Made by a program: the position numbers and the translations under genes. The notes beneath the pieces are model-generated. The model had not been told where the DNA came from and made no database searches. It saw only the letters and a program-made list of their open reading frames with translations. A stretch of DNA of 52,087 nt from Syntrophaceticus schinkii (GTDB taxonomy: Bacteria; Bacillota; DSM-12270; Thermacetogeniales; Thermacetogeniaceae), in contig NZ_CDRZ01000258.1 of the NCBI RefSeq assembly GCF_000946815.1, positions 1-52,087 on the forward strand, in the 5' to 3' direction. Of the stretch, positions 44,954-52,087 are shown in pieces. Within the stretch, counting starts at the first letter, position 1; the number at the start of each line of letters is the position of its first letter.

Positions 44954-45901
44954 TTGAGTAAGAAGTTAAGAAAGCTGCTCAAGGGCACCGGGGGTTTCAC
45001 CCTGTTGGAGCTCATTGTAGTCATCACCCTGATGGGCTTCTTGATTGCCATTCTGGCACCACGGCTGGCCAATATGACCGATGTCGCTGTTGACATGCAG
45101 TGCGACAACAACAAACAGCGCTTGACCGAGATCGTCAGCACCTTCATCACCATGAACAACCGGCTGCCTGACGGGCTGGTAAGCTTAGCGGTGAAGGATA
45201 CAACTGATGCTTGGACAATCAGCTCTGACGACGGCAACCCCGCGAACGGACCGGAGTTCCTTTCCCGGGAGATGGCTGATAACAACAACCTGGGCGTGCT
45301 TACTGTAACAGAAGCAGATACGGATTTAGTGGAAGCCTTGATAGATATGGGCATCTCGAAAATCTACTACTACAAGGATATGGGCGGCACTGACCCTGAT
45401 GCCAAATGGGTGCTGCAGGATCCCATCGACTTGACTGCTGCTACTTTTGAAGTGGGTCTGGCTGTAGTAGGATATGATGGTGAATTTGCAGCTGGCGCAC
45501 CCGCCCTTGCGGATGGTGCAAAATACTCCAATGCAGGCCTCATCGGGCGCATCCTGCTGGGTGTCCACTCCGAGTGTGAGCTGGTGGAAAACGGCATGAT
45601 CTCCAATGCCGGAGTTTATGCCGATGCCCAGCGCAAGACCGAGTACTACAAGTACGGCTACTACACGATCATCATGCCGCGGTTTGAGGATCAGGCCACT
45701 GCTCTTGACGGAATCACTGTCAATGCGTTCCTCGATACCAATGACAACGATACTAAGGATACTGGCGAAAGAGTATTTACATTAGCTGATTGGGACGCTG
45801 AAGAAATCTGGGACTACTATGTGATGTGCCCTGAGGGACACAAGTTCCACATGAGCATCGATGGGGAGCACCTCTACATTCTTTATACACCGACACCATA
45901 A
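44954..45901 (+). CDS. type IV pilin-like protein
   Basis: Prepilin with a 14-residue basic leader ending GTGG, then FTLLELIVVITLMGFLIAILAPRLA, the classic N-terminal helix with glutamate at position 5 of the mature protein. 315 aa, long for a pilin. The C-terminal part contains LDTNDNDTKDTGE, resembling a calcium-binding loop. The TTG at 44954 has AGGAGGG seven bases upstream; the open frame from 44723 covers repeats and is not needed. Heads the pilus locus and is followed by a GGGGGAGGG terminator, so it can be expressed more strongly than the rest. Confidence 0.9.
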   Translation: MSKKLRKLLKGTGGFTLLELIVVITLMGFLIAILAPRLANMTDVAVDMQCDNNKQRLTEIVSTFITMNNRLPDGLVSLAVKDTTDAWTISSDDGNPANGPEFLSREMADNNNLGVLTVTEADTDLVEALIDMGISKIYYYKDMGGTDPDAKWVLQDPIDLTAATFEVGLAVVGYDGEFAAGAPALADGAKYSNAGLIGRILLGVHSECELVENGMISNAGVYADAQRKTEYYKYGYYTIIMPRFEDQATALDGITVNAFLDTNDNDTKDTGERVFTLADWDAEEIWDYYVMCPEGHKFHMSIDGEHLYILYTPTP

Positions 45902-45954
45902 ACATTACACACGTTGTATTGTATGACCCCAAACCGAAGCTGATTGATATAACC

Positions 45955-45985
45955 CGGGGGAGGGTAACCCCCTCCCCCCATTTTA
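45955..45985 (+). terminator. terminator after the pilin gene
   Basis: GGGGGAGG, loop GTAAC, CCCCTCCCC, then ATTTT. Very GC-rich stem with a short T tail, 50 bp past the stop. Confidence 0.75.
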
Positions 45986-46436
45986 ACCAGACATCTTTAT
46001 CATATCTCTTCAACAGCAGTACCGCCCAGCATTGGCCGAGGCGAAGCAGTGTTCCGGCAGCAGTTTTGCTCTGCTGGTTTTTGACTTTATCTTTGCAGTC
46101 GGCAAAGAGCATTTATTATTCACTTATAGATTATTCCACTGCAAAAGTCATTTTCTGTTTGAAGCACAACTACATATAGTGAGCAGCTTGACGGATAACC
46201 ACAACCCTTAGCTTTTAACAAATGTTAAAACAGGGTTTCCGCATTTGAATCATACAGGGTGAGCATATAGACCGCTTTTCCATAAAGAACCGAGGAGATT
46301 TATATAAATCTGCAAATACCCCAATTGCTGGGTGATATTTTGAAAACAACAGGGAAATAATCCCTGCCACATACAGCTTTTTCATTCAGAAATGCCTGCA
46401 AACATCCCTTTAGGCAATGCGAAAGTGTGGTGAGGA
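45986..46436. other. gap between the two pilin genes
   Basis: About 450 bp with no ORF. At 46052-46082 CAGCAG-ttttgct-CTGCTGGTTTTTG is a second terminator-like hairpin. At 46296-46311 is a perfect 16-bp palindrome AGATTTATATAAATCT next to a GAGGAG. No promoter is clear. Confidence 0.45.
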
Positions 46437-46439
46437 GAA

Positions 46440-48041
46440 ATTTTCGATAAGCGAAAGAAGAATTGTGCGGGTTTCACACTGCTGGAACTGGTGATCATCA
46501 TCACCATCATGGGCTTCCTGGTGGCTATTGTCGCCCCTTTTATGGGATTCCTTGACAACAGGCAGAGGACGAAGATGACCAGGGAGAGGATGATGGTCAT
46601 CTGCACCGCAATCCTGGGTGATGACAGTGCCCGCGATAACCGGAACATACCACCCGGCAGCTATGTGGGGGACCGCGGGTGCCTCCCCCTCCTGCACCCC
46701 TCTGAATGGGACGACGAAAATAAGCGCTGGGATTGGCCGCATTTGGAAACCGATCCTGAAGACCCGGAAACAATTGAAGACAACAACGGCACCGGGCAGC
46801 CCCTCTCCCTCTGGGAGGAGGTGACTGCTGAAAAAGACGACTGGCGGGGTCCCTACATCTCCTGTCCTCATGACGAATACCCCGGGGATACCGATAATCT
46901 GAAACCGGAGATGCACGAGTTCAAGATGCGCCAAACTGAAGGGAAGCTGGCTGATGCCTGGGGCCGCTCCATCCTCTTCTGGAAAGAGTATGAAGAGGGC
47001 GGAGGAGAGGAAACCGCCACTCTCTGGATCATCAGTGAGGGGCCTGACCGCAAAAGCGGCTGGCGGGATGCCATGAAAGGAGGCAACATGGTGCTGCCTG
47101 GAGATCCAAAGGCAGTACGCTATGACCCAGCAGCAAAGGAGAGCAAGGATGACATCGTCGTCAAAATCACACCCAATGAGTGGTATGCCCCCGGCCAAGC
47201 AGCCCAGGAATCTAGAGAGAAAAAGACGCATCAGCTGCTGGAAGAAATTAAAACAGCACTCCTGGGACCTGCAGGTGCCTTTGATGCCAACGGCAGGAGG
47301 ATCATCAGCGGTTATCTGGGTGATCTGGGGTCCTGGCCGTCCCTTTACGAGTGGGTAGCAAGCAGTGAAAACGGTGAGGGTCATTGGGAGGAAGCGGACG
47401 GCGGCGAAGGACAGCCCCGCGGCCTCTGGGATGAAAGCTGCGTTGAGGAACCGGTGGCCGGCACCGGCTTCCGGTGGAGCGGACCCTACCTCTCCAGACC
47501 CTGGGGGAAAGGTGAGGAAGAGGTGCTGCGGGATGGCTGGAACAACCCCCTCAAGTTCACTCTGGATGAGAATGCACAAGTCCTTACCATAACCAGTGCA
47601 GGCCCTGATGAAGAATATGGTACGGAAGATGATCTCTTCATCGAGATCGCGGCAGCGGAGTGGCAGGTTGAGGAGTTAACTGAGGGCAGCCTGAAGGGAC
47701 GGCTTGAGAACAACAACCCAACATTGGGTGAGGTAATAGTTGTTTTCTACTACCATCCGGAGGAAGAACCAGCAGAATCGGAACCTATCCCGCTGAAAGA
47801 TCTCGAAGAAAACAGTATCGAAAATATCGATTTTTTAATAGAAGTACCGGAAAGCTCCTCTTTCATCTGCACAGGGCAGCGCCTTGTCAAGGTGTTCTCT
47901 GTCAATGATGGTATAAGAGGAGATGAACTCACCCGGACAACTGTCTATATCAGCACCAGGGGGACACAGTCTCCAACAATAGTACAACTTGTTCTGAAAA
48001 TTCCGCCCGGTGAACCCGTTGATAACGGTGAACCTGGCTAG
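46440..48041 (+). CDS. pseudopilin with two tandem GspG-like domains
   Basis: Type IV / type II secretion pseudopilin. N-terminus KRKKNCAGFTLLELVIIITIMGF, followed by a long acidic ectodomain with an internal duplication. Numbered from the GTG at 46491, repeat 1 is residues 34-232 and repeat 2 is 248-391. They share YVGDRGCLP/YLGDLGSWP, GTGQPLSLWEE/GEGQPRGLWDE, WRGPYIS/WSGPYLS, IISEGPD/ITSAGPD and DD..ITPNEW/DD..IAAAEW. About 516 aa from that GTG. The GTG lies inside the transmembrane helix, so the true start is upstream; the frame is open only to 46434, without a standard start codon, so a base error near 46440 is likely. The C-terminus runs into a 9-bp repeat. Confidence 0.85.
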   Translation: MFDKRKKNCAGFTLLELVIIITIMGFLVAIVAPFMGFLDNRQRTKMTRERMMVICTAILGDDSARDNRNIPPGSYVGDRGCLPLLHPSEWDDENKRWDWPHLETDPEDPETIEDNNGTGQPLSLWEEVTAEKDDWRGPYISCPHDEYPGDTDNLKPEMHEFKMRQTEGKLADAWGRSILFWKEYEEGGGEETATLWIISEGPDRKSGWRDAMKGGNMVLPGDPKAVRYDPAAKESKDDIVVKITPNEWYAPGQAAQESREKKTHQLLEEIKTALLGPAGAFDANGRRIISGYLGDLGSWPSLYEWVASSENGEGHWEEADGGEGQPRGLWDESCVEEPVAGTGFRWSGPYLSRPWGKGEEEVLRDGWNNPLKFTLDENAQVLTITSAGPDEEYGTEDDLFIEIAAAEWQVEELTEGSLKGRLENNNPTLGEVIVVFYYHPEEEPAESEPIPLKDLEENSIENIDFLIEVPESSSFICTGQRLVKVFSVNDGIRGDELTRTTVYISTRGTQSPTIVQLVLKIPPGEPVDNGEPG

Positions 48042-48043
48042 CC

Positions 48044-48140
48044 CAAGCGAACCCAGTGAACCCGGTTGAGCCCAGTGAACCCAGTGAACCCGTTGAACCC
48101 GGTGAGCCCAGTAATGGTGAATCACCCCCCACACCATGAG
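48044..48140 (+). repeat. 9-bp repeats encoding a Ser/Val-Glu-Pro tail
   Basis: AGTGAACCC / GTTGAACCC units directly after the pseudopilin stop. In other frames they read SEPSEP, then VEPSEPSEPVEPGEPSNGE ending at a TGA. Two one-base slips separate this from the gene, so the protein may once have had, or may variably have, a proline-glutamate tail. Confidence 0.65.
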
Positions 48141-48220
48141 GGGAAATTGCCTAACCAGGCTTACCATGCATAACAATAAAAATGTGCACAAAAAACCTTC
48201 AGCAAAGGTGGTCATATAAC

Positions 48221-49711
48221 TTGTTTTCCATTCTTGCATTGGAATTGGATGGCCCTATTATCCGGGCAGCTGTACTCAAGCAGACAGTGCGGGGGATCCG
48301 CGTGATTGAGTGTCTGGAGAGCAGCCGCCCCTCAGAAGGCGAATCTTTGACTGCAGAAGAATTAGAGATGCTGATTTCCAGAATCGATAAATGCCCGCGC
48401 AGTTTGGTGGTAGTCACACCACAGGTGGAGATGGTGGAGATCACCATGGAAGCCAAGCGTGTGGAGAAGATGAAACCCTATCAGATTCGGGAGGCGGTTC
48501 GCTGGGAGGCGGAGCCCTATTCTACCCTTCCCGCTGCAGAGTGCCTTTCCGGTTTTGAAATTGGCCATCTCATGGAAAAGAACGAGACAGGAGTTTGGGT
48601 GACCATGCTCCCCCAGGAGGACTACCAGGAGCTCAAAAGGGTCACAGCTGAGGCAGGGCTCAGGCTAAAACGTGTTTATCCACCTGATCTATGTTTCTCT
48701 GAAGCTGCAGCTCACTGGAACACTGAGCTCGAGCAAATTGCAGTCAACATCGGGCATGAGAGCATCAGGTTTGCTTTGATGTTAAATGGAGAGAGCATTG
48801 CCTACAGGATGGTGCCTGCGGGAATCGAGGCCATCCAGGGATACCTCGATGGTGATAGGGTGGACAAAAATATGGTGGATGCAGTGCGCGATGTGCTGGC
48901 AGCCTGGGATGGGCGTCACAAGGTTATCGTCACCAGCGGCTGCGGTGCCCTGGACCGCATGGTCAATGGCTTCTTTCGCCGCGAGTTCGGTGTCAAGGTT
49001 GAACCCCTCCACATCCCCGCTGAGATCAGTGAAAATGCCGCTGTTTTTGCCAATGCCGTGGGGGCAGGACTCAGGGAGCTCTATTTCGGGACGAGCTGGA
49101 AAACACCGGGGATCACCGATGCTGCGGACCTGGCCAAACTGATCAGAGAATCGATCCACATCTATCCCCTGGTGGCCGCAGCAGTGGTTATTGCCTTTTT
49201 CTTCGGCCACTACTTTTGGATCAACCATCAGATCAATGTTGTCGAACAAGAAACCATTGTACTGACCAGACAGCGGGATCACCTGAAAACCCTCGATGAA
49301 GAACAGAAGAAGCTGGAAAAGGAACGGAATCTGCTCTCCACCAAGTTTGACTTCTTGACAAATGACGCAGATGCTGCACTGAATGAAAAACAAATACTCT
49401 TTAACACACTTGGTGCATGTGCCCCATGGGATCTACAGCTGAAGGAAGTGAAATCCGCTCAAGTAGACACAAAGGGTAAAAAGACTAAAGGCGCAGCAGC
49501 AACCGCATCAAACCTTTGGGATATCTCCGGTACAAGCGGCAGCACCGCATCCATACATAACTACGTTGCTGCCATTCACAAAAAAGATTGGTGTGAATCT
49601 ATCCAGCTGGTCAGCATCAAACTGAGCAGCTCTAAAACCAGGACAGACGAGGAGATAGAGCCTTCATCCTCTTATGATTTTATCCTTAAGCTCAAGGTCA
49701 AAAACAGTTAA
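48221..49711 (+). CDS. pilM: PilM-PilN fusion, type IV pilus inner-membrane complex
   Basis: Residues 1-310 form an actin-like PilM domain (LALELDGPIIRAAVLKQ; ITMEAKRVEKMKPYQIREAVRWEAEPY; AVNIGHESIRFALMLNGESIAYRMVPAG; AVFANAVGAGLRELYF). After this comes a membrane segment (IYPLVAAAVVIAFFFGHYFW), coiled coil and a PilN-like periplasmic domain. PilM and PilN are normally separate; PilN's N-terminus docks into PilM, so fusion is functionally sensible. AAAGGTGG nine bases before the TTG at 48221 makes it the better start than the ATG at 48182. pilO follows 13 bp later. Confidence 0.85.
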   Translation: MFSILALELDGPIIRAAVLKQTVRGIRVIECLESSRPSEGESLTAEELEMLISRIDKCPRSLVVVTPQVEMVEITMEAKRVEKMKPYQIREAVRWEAEPYSTLPAAECLSGFEIGHLMEKNETGVWVTMLPQEDYQELKRVTAEAGLRLKRVYPPDLCFSEAAAHWNTELEQIAVNIGHESIRFALMLNGESIAYRMVPAGIEAIQGYLDGDRVDKNMVDAVRDVLAAWDGRHKVIVTSGCGALDRMVNGFFRREFGVKVEPLHIPAEISENAAVFANAVGAGLRELYFGTSWKTPGITDAADLAKLIRESIHIYPLVAAAVVIAFFFGHYFWINHQINVVEQETIVLTRQRDHLKTLDEEQKKLEKERNLLSTKFDFLTNDADAALNEKQILFNTLGACAPWDLQLKEVKSAQVDTKGKKTKGAAATASNLWDISGTSGSTASIHNYVAAIHKKDWCESIQLVSIKLSSSKTRTDEEIEPSSSYDFILKLKVKNS

Positions 49712-49724
49712 GGGGTGAACAGAG

Positions 49725-50299
49725 TTGAAACGAAAACTGACAAAAACTGAGAAATTCCTGATCATCACTGTTATATTGGTTGCTGCCCTTTATTTCTATG
49801 TCAATAAATTCTATGACCCCGCCATGACAAAACTGAATAACTCTCGCCAGTCAGCAGTAGCTCTGCAGAGTGAAATCAATCAGCTGGGGGGTTATGGTGG
49901 GGAAATGATGCTCGAAAAAAAAAGTCAACAATCTTCATAAAGAGGTCGACAAACTCAATAAAGAGGTCACCGATCTGTCTGCATCCAAAAAAGCCGAAGA
50001 ACCAGGTGGAGACCACAACCCTGGCCACCCGATTAGCCAGCCTTATCCCACAGGGGGTACGGGATCTCAATGAACTCCTCTTCAAAGAAGAACTGGAGGT
50101 TGCCAAAAGCCTGAATAAACCGGAGGATGCTTTTCCCTGGCGTGAATACAACTGCTCAATGGAAGGCAGCTATAGTGAACTGGTCAGCTATCTTGGACTG
50201 CTGGCCAGGATGAATGAAGTCGTTGTCATCAAAAATATACATGTAAAAGAGAAATCTGAGGGTTATATCTATACCCTTTCCTTTACACTGTTAATTTAG
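49725..50299 (+). CDS. pilO: PilO-like pilus assembly protein (two one-base frame breaks)
   Basis: Bitopic inner-membrane protein that partners PilN. N-terminal KTEKFLIITVILVAALYFYVNKF membrane segment, coiled coil, then a ferredoxin-like periplasmic domain (YNCSMEGSYSELVSYLGLLARMNEVVVIKNIHVKEK) typical of PilO. Two surplus A residues break the frame, in the A9 run at 49915-49923 and the A6 run at 49987-49992. Deleting one A from each gives one ORF of about 190 aa. TTG start with AGGGGTG upstream. Confidence 0.85.
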
Positions 50300-51415
50300 T
50301 TGGAGGTGTTTACCTTTAACACCCAATCTGTACCCTTTCACAAAAAACAGGTAAGCCATATTGAAGAACTGCTGCTGCTTACCAAAGAAATGGATGCCTC
50401 TGATCTGCATCTTTCTGCTTATTCTCCTCCGGCAATCCGGGTGGGGGGGTACTTGATGCCTGTTAAATGCCCCTCCCTGACACCGGAAGAAATACGGAGA
50501 CTCATTGATCAGCTGCTCACACCCAGACAGAGAGAGGTGCTGGAAGAGAGAAAAGCTGTGGACCTGGCAGTAGAAGTGAGCGGTATGGGACGCTTTCGTA
50601 TCAACTCCTATTACCAGAGAGGCTTTATCACTGCTGCCATCCGCCGCCTGGCAGACAGGATACCGGAGCTGGAAACCCTGGGGCTCCCCCCCTCGGTCTG
50701 GAAGCTTGCGGATCTCAAAGATGGCCTCGTCCTGGTTACAGGCACAACAGGCAGCGGTAAAACTACCACTCTGGCTGCGATCATCGAACGCATTAACGCC
50801 ACATCACGCAGAAACATCATTACCATCGAGGACCCCATCGAATACCAGCACTTTAACAGGCAGAGCATCATCAACCAGAGGGAGCTTTACAGCGATGTGC
50901 CCTCTTTCTTTGATGGGCTGCGCTCCGCACTGCGCGCCGATCCCGAGGTGATCCTGGTAGGGGAAATGCGCGACCTGGATACCATGCGTACCGCGGTAAT
51001 GGCTGCGGAAACCGGGCATCTTGTTTTTTCCACACTCCACTCCCGTGATGCCGTCTCCTCCATCACCCGGGTCCTGGGTATCTTCAGCCCGGAGGAACAA
51101 AACCAGATCAAGCAGCAGCTTTCTATCTCCCTGCGTGCGGTCATCTCACAGCAGCTGCTCCCCAGGGCAGATGCACCCGGTCTCCGTGTCCTGGCATCAG
51201 AGGTGATGTTTATCACCCCGGCCATCAGCAACCTGATCCGTCTGGGAAAACTGGAGAACATCTTTACAGCCATCGAAACCGGCAAGAAACATGGAATGCA
51301 GACCACAGAGCAGTCCCTCTTATCCCTTTATAAAAAGGGATTGATCGACTACCGGACAGCACTGCAGAGCGCCCGCAACCCCTCATTTATCAAAGAAAAA
51401 ATAGGTACTTCGTAG
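50300..51415 (+). CDS. pilT: twitching motility ATPase PilT
   Basis: Secretion-type hexameric ATPase that retracts type IV pili. 371 aa. Walker A GTTGSGKT (148-155), aspartate box IITIEDPIEY, Walker B VILVGEMRDLDT (217-228), histidine box GHLVFSTLHS, and AISNLIRLGK, which corresponds to the PilT AIRNLIRE signature needed for retraction. Start codon is uncertain: the TTG at 50300 lies at the ribosome site, with no other good candidate. Last gene of the pilus locus here; pilB, pilC and pilD are not in the window. Confidence 0.94.
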   Translation: MEVFTFNTQSVPFHKKQVSHIEELLLLTKEMDASDLHLSAYSPPAIRVGGYLMPVKCPSLTPEEIRRLIDQLLTPRQREVLEERKAVDLAVEVSGMGRFRINSYYQRGFITAAIRRLADRIPELETLGLPPSVWKLADLKDGLVLVTGTTGSGKTTTLAAIIERINATSRRNIITIEDPIEYQHFNRQSIINQRELYSDVPSFFDGLRSALRADPEVILVGEMRDLDTMRTAVMAAETGHLVFSTLHSRDAVSSITRVLGIFSPEEQNQIKQQLSISLRAVISQQLLPRADAPGLRVLASEVMFITPAISNLIRLGKLENIFTAIETGKKHGMQTTEQSLLSLYKKGLIDYRTALQSARNPSFIKEKIGTS

Positions 51416-51612
51416 TCTCTCGGAAACAAACCTACAAAAGACAATAACTGGGAGACGATAAGTATTCAAAAACTGCTTTGTGCTCTTTGACAACTTCATA
51501 TAGCAATGGCAAGAGAGAAAAGATCGACTAATGCCTCAGAAGGCAATACTTAAGTAAGCCCGGACCCAAGGAAAAATCCAGGGTTAGAAAAGAAGCAAAC
51601 CAACAAATATGT

Positions 51613-52087
51613 CTATGCTACTTTATTTATCAGACCTAACTTAAGAAAAAGGGAACCCTTCAATGTCTTAACTTGAGCATCCAAGTGTTGGTTAATAGCT
51701 GCAAGAGAGGCAATCCAGAACCAGCGCTTTTCTGCTCGCAGCCGGGCGCTTTCAATATTGTAATCCACCAAAATACGTTTTAATGTGCGTTCCACAGAGG
51801 TGCGTTTAGCAAATCTTTTCTTCCAAGCCGCTGAACCCCGAGGTGTTTTAGTAAATAAGCGCAGGTCATCTTTTGGCTTCGTATAGATAACCCGTCCATA
51901 GGAAGAGGGAGAACAAGCCTGTCTGTGAGCGCACTTATCCAGGCATTTATACAAAGGACAGCGCCATTTTAAACGGTGACGCTTCTGATTAATACCCCAA
52001 TACACCATCTTTAAACCTGCAAGACACACAGGTATGCCCTGCTCATTGAACTTTGCGGGAGGAAGAGAAGGCTGTCCTTTCCTTCGC
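51613..52087 (-). mobile_element. transposase, C-terminal part, cut by window edge
   Basis: Reading frame is open to the last base, about 157 residues. KWRCPLYKCLDKCAHRQAC is a cysteine cluster; CSPSSYGRVIYTKPKDDLRLF, then KRTSVERTLKRILVDYNIE contains the acidic residue after a tyrosine/arginine region typical of IS4/IS1182-like DDE transposases. The C-terminal RLRAEKRWFWIASLAAINQHLDA is also typical. The insertion sequence end should lie in 51416-51612; I see no clear terminal inverted repeat there because the other end is outside. Confidence 0.8.

Noticed and set aside
46410-47579. 389-codon open frame on the minus strand opposite the duplicated pseudopilin
   Set aside because: It is the antisense shadow of a GC-rich coding sequence; the plus strand has pilin motifs and an internal repeat that read only in its own frame.

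Overview
The window reads as chromosome of an endospore-forming Clostridia-type Firmicute. The evidence is a gerKA-gerKB-gerKC germinant receptor operon, a class A RNase P RNA, a Bacillus-type TRAP protein (MtrB), a pyruvate kinase with the C-terminal PEP-utiliser-like domain, a minimal sufC-sufB pair, and hyp genes for maturing a [NiFe] hydrogenase. A thermophilic or syntrophic acetate-metabolising lineage would fit, but the window alone does not settle this.

Layout. 1-2 kb: a damaged, edge-truncated cysteine desulfurase and a LysR regulator, with two LysR-type palindromes between them. 2.3-3.9 kb: a DUF763 protein and rnpB. 4-8.9 kb: sufC-sufB, then pfkA-pyk. 9.1-13.6 kb: dnaE, mtrB and a DUF2007-like gene. 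14.2-16.7 kb: tRNA-Pro(CGG), an orphan protein and uppP. 16.8-23.4 kb: an archaeal-style end-resection set, NurA, HerA and Mre11 plus a Rad50-like ATPase split over three coupled ORFs. 23.9-29.4 kb: a CPBP protease, then hypF-hypC-hypD-hypE. 29.6-39.1 kb: a storage-polysaccharide locus (GH15 glucoamylase, DUF4912, GH57 branching enzyme, GT4 synthase, nucleotidyltransferase with a degenerate mutase domain, starch-binding protein). 39.5-43.5 kb: gerK operon. 43.9-51.4 kb: a candidate orphan RNA, then a type IV pilus locus (pilin, a duplicated pseudopilin, a PilM-PilN fusion, PilO, PilT). The right edge is a partial transposase.

The strongest candidate for something undescribed is the 16.8-23.4 kb block. 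Its Rad50-like ATPase is encoded as an N-terminal half ending just after a CPFC hook, a separate coiled-coil ORF, and a C-terminal ATPase half. Every junction carries its own Shine-Dalgarno sequence or a 4-nt overlap, so the split is not a simple frameshift. Second is a pseudopilin in which the GspG-like domain is duplicated in tandem.

The intergenic DNA is rich in repeats: heptamer tracts that often abut stop codons, REP-like palindromes with a GACGGTTCT core, a GGTGCCTGTCACC / TTGTATAGACAAG element, and several short tandem arrays. At least eight genes carry single-base frame breaks, about half of them in homopolymer runs, so sequencing or assembly error must be ruled out before any gene here is called a pseudogene.
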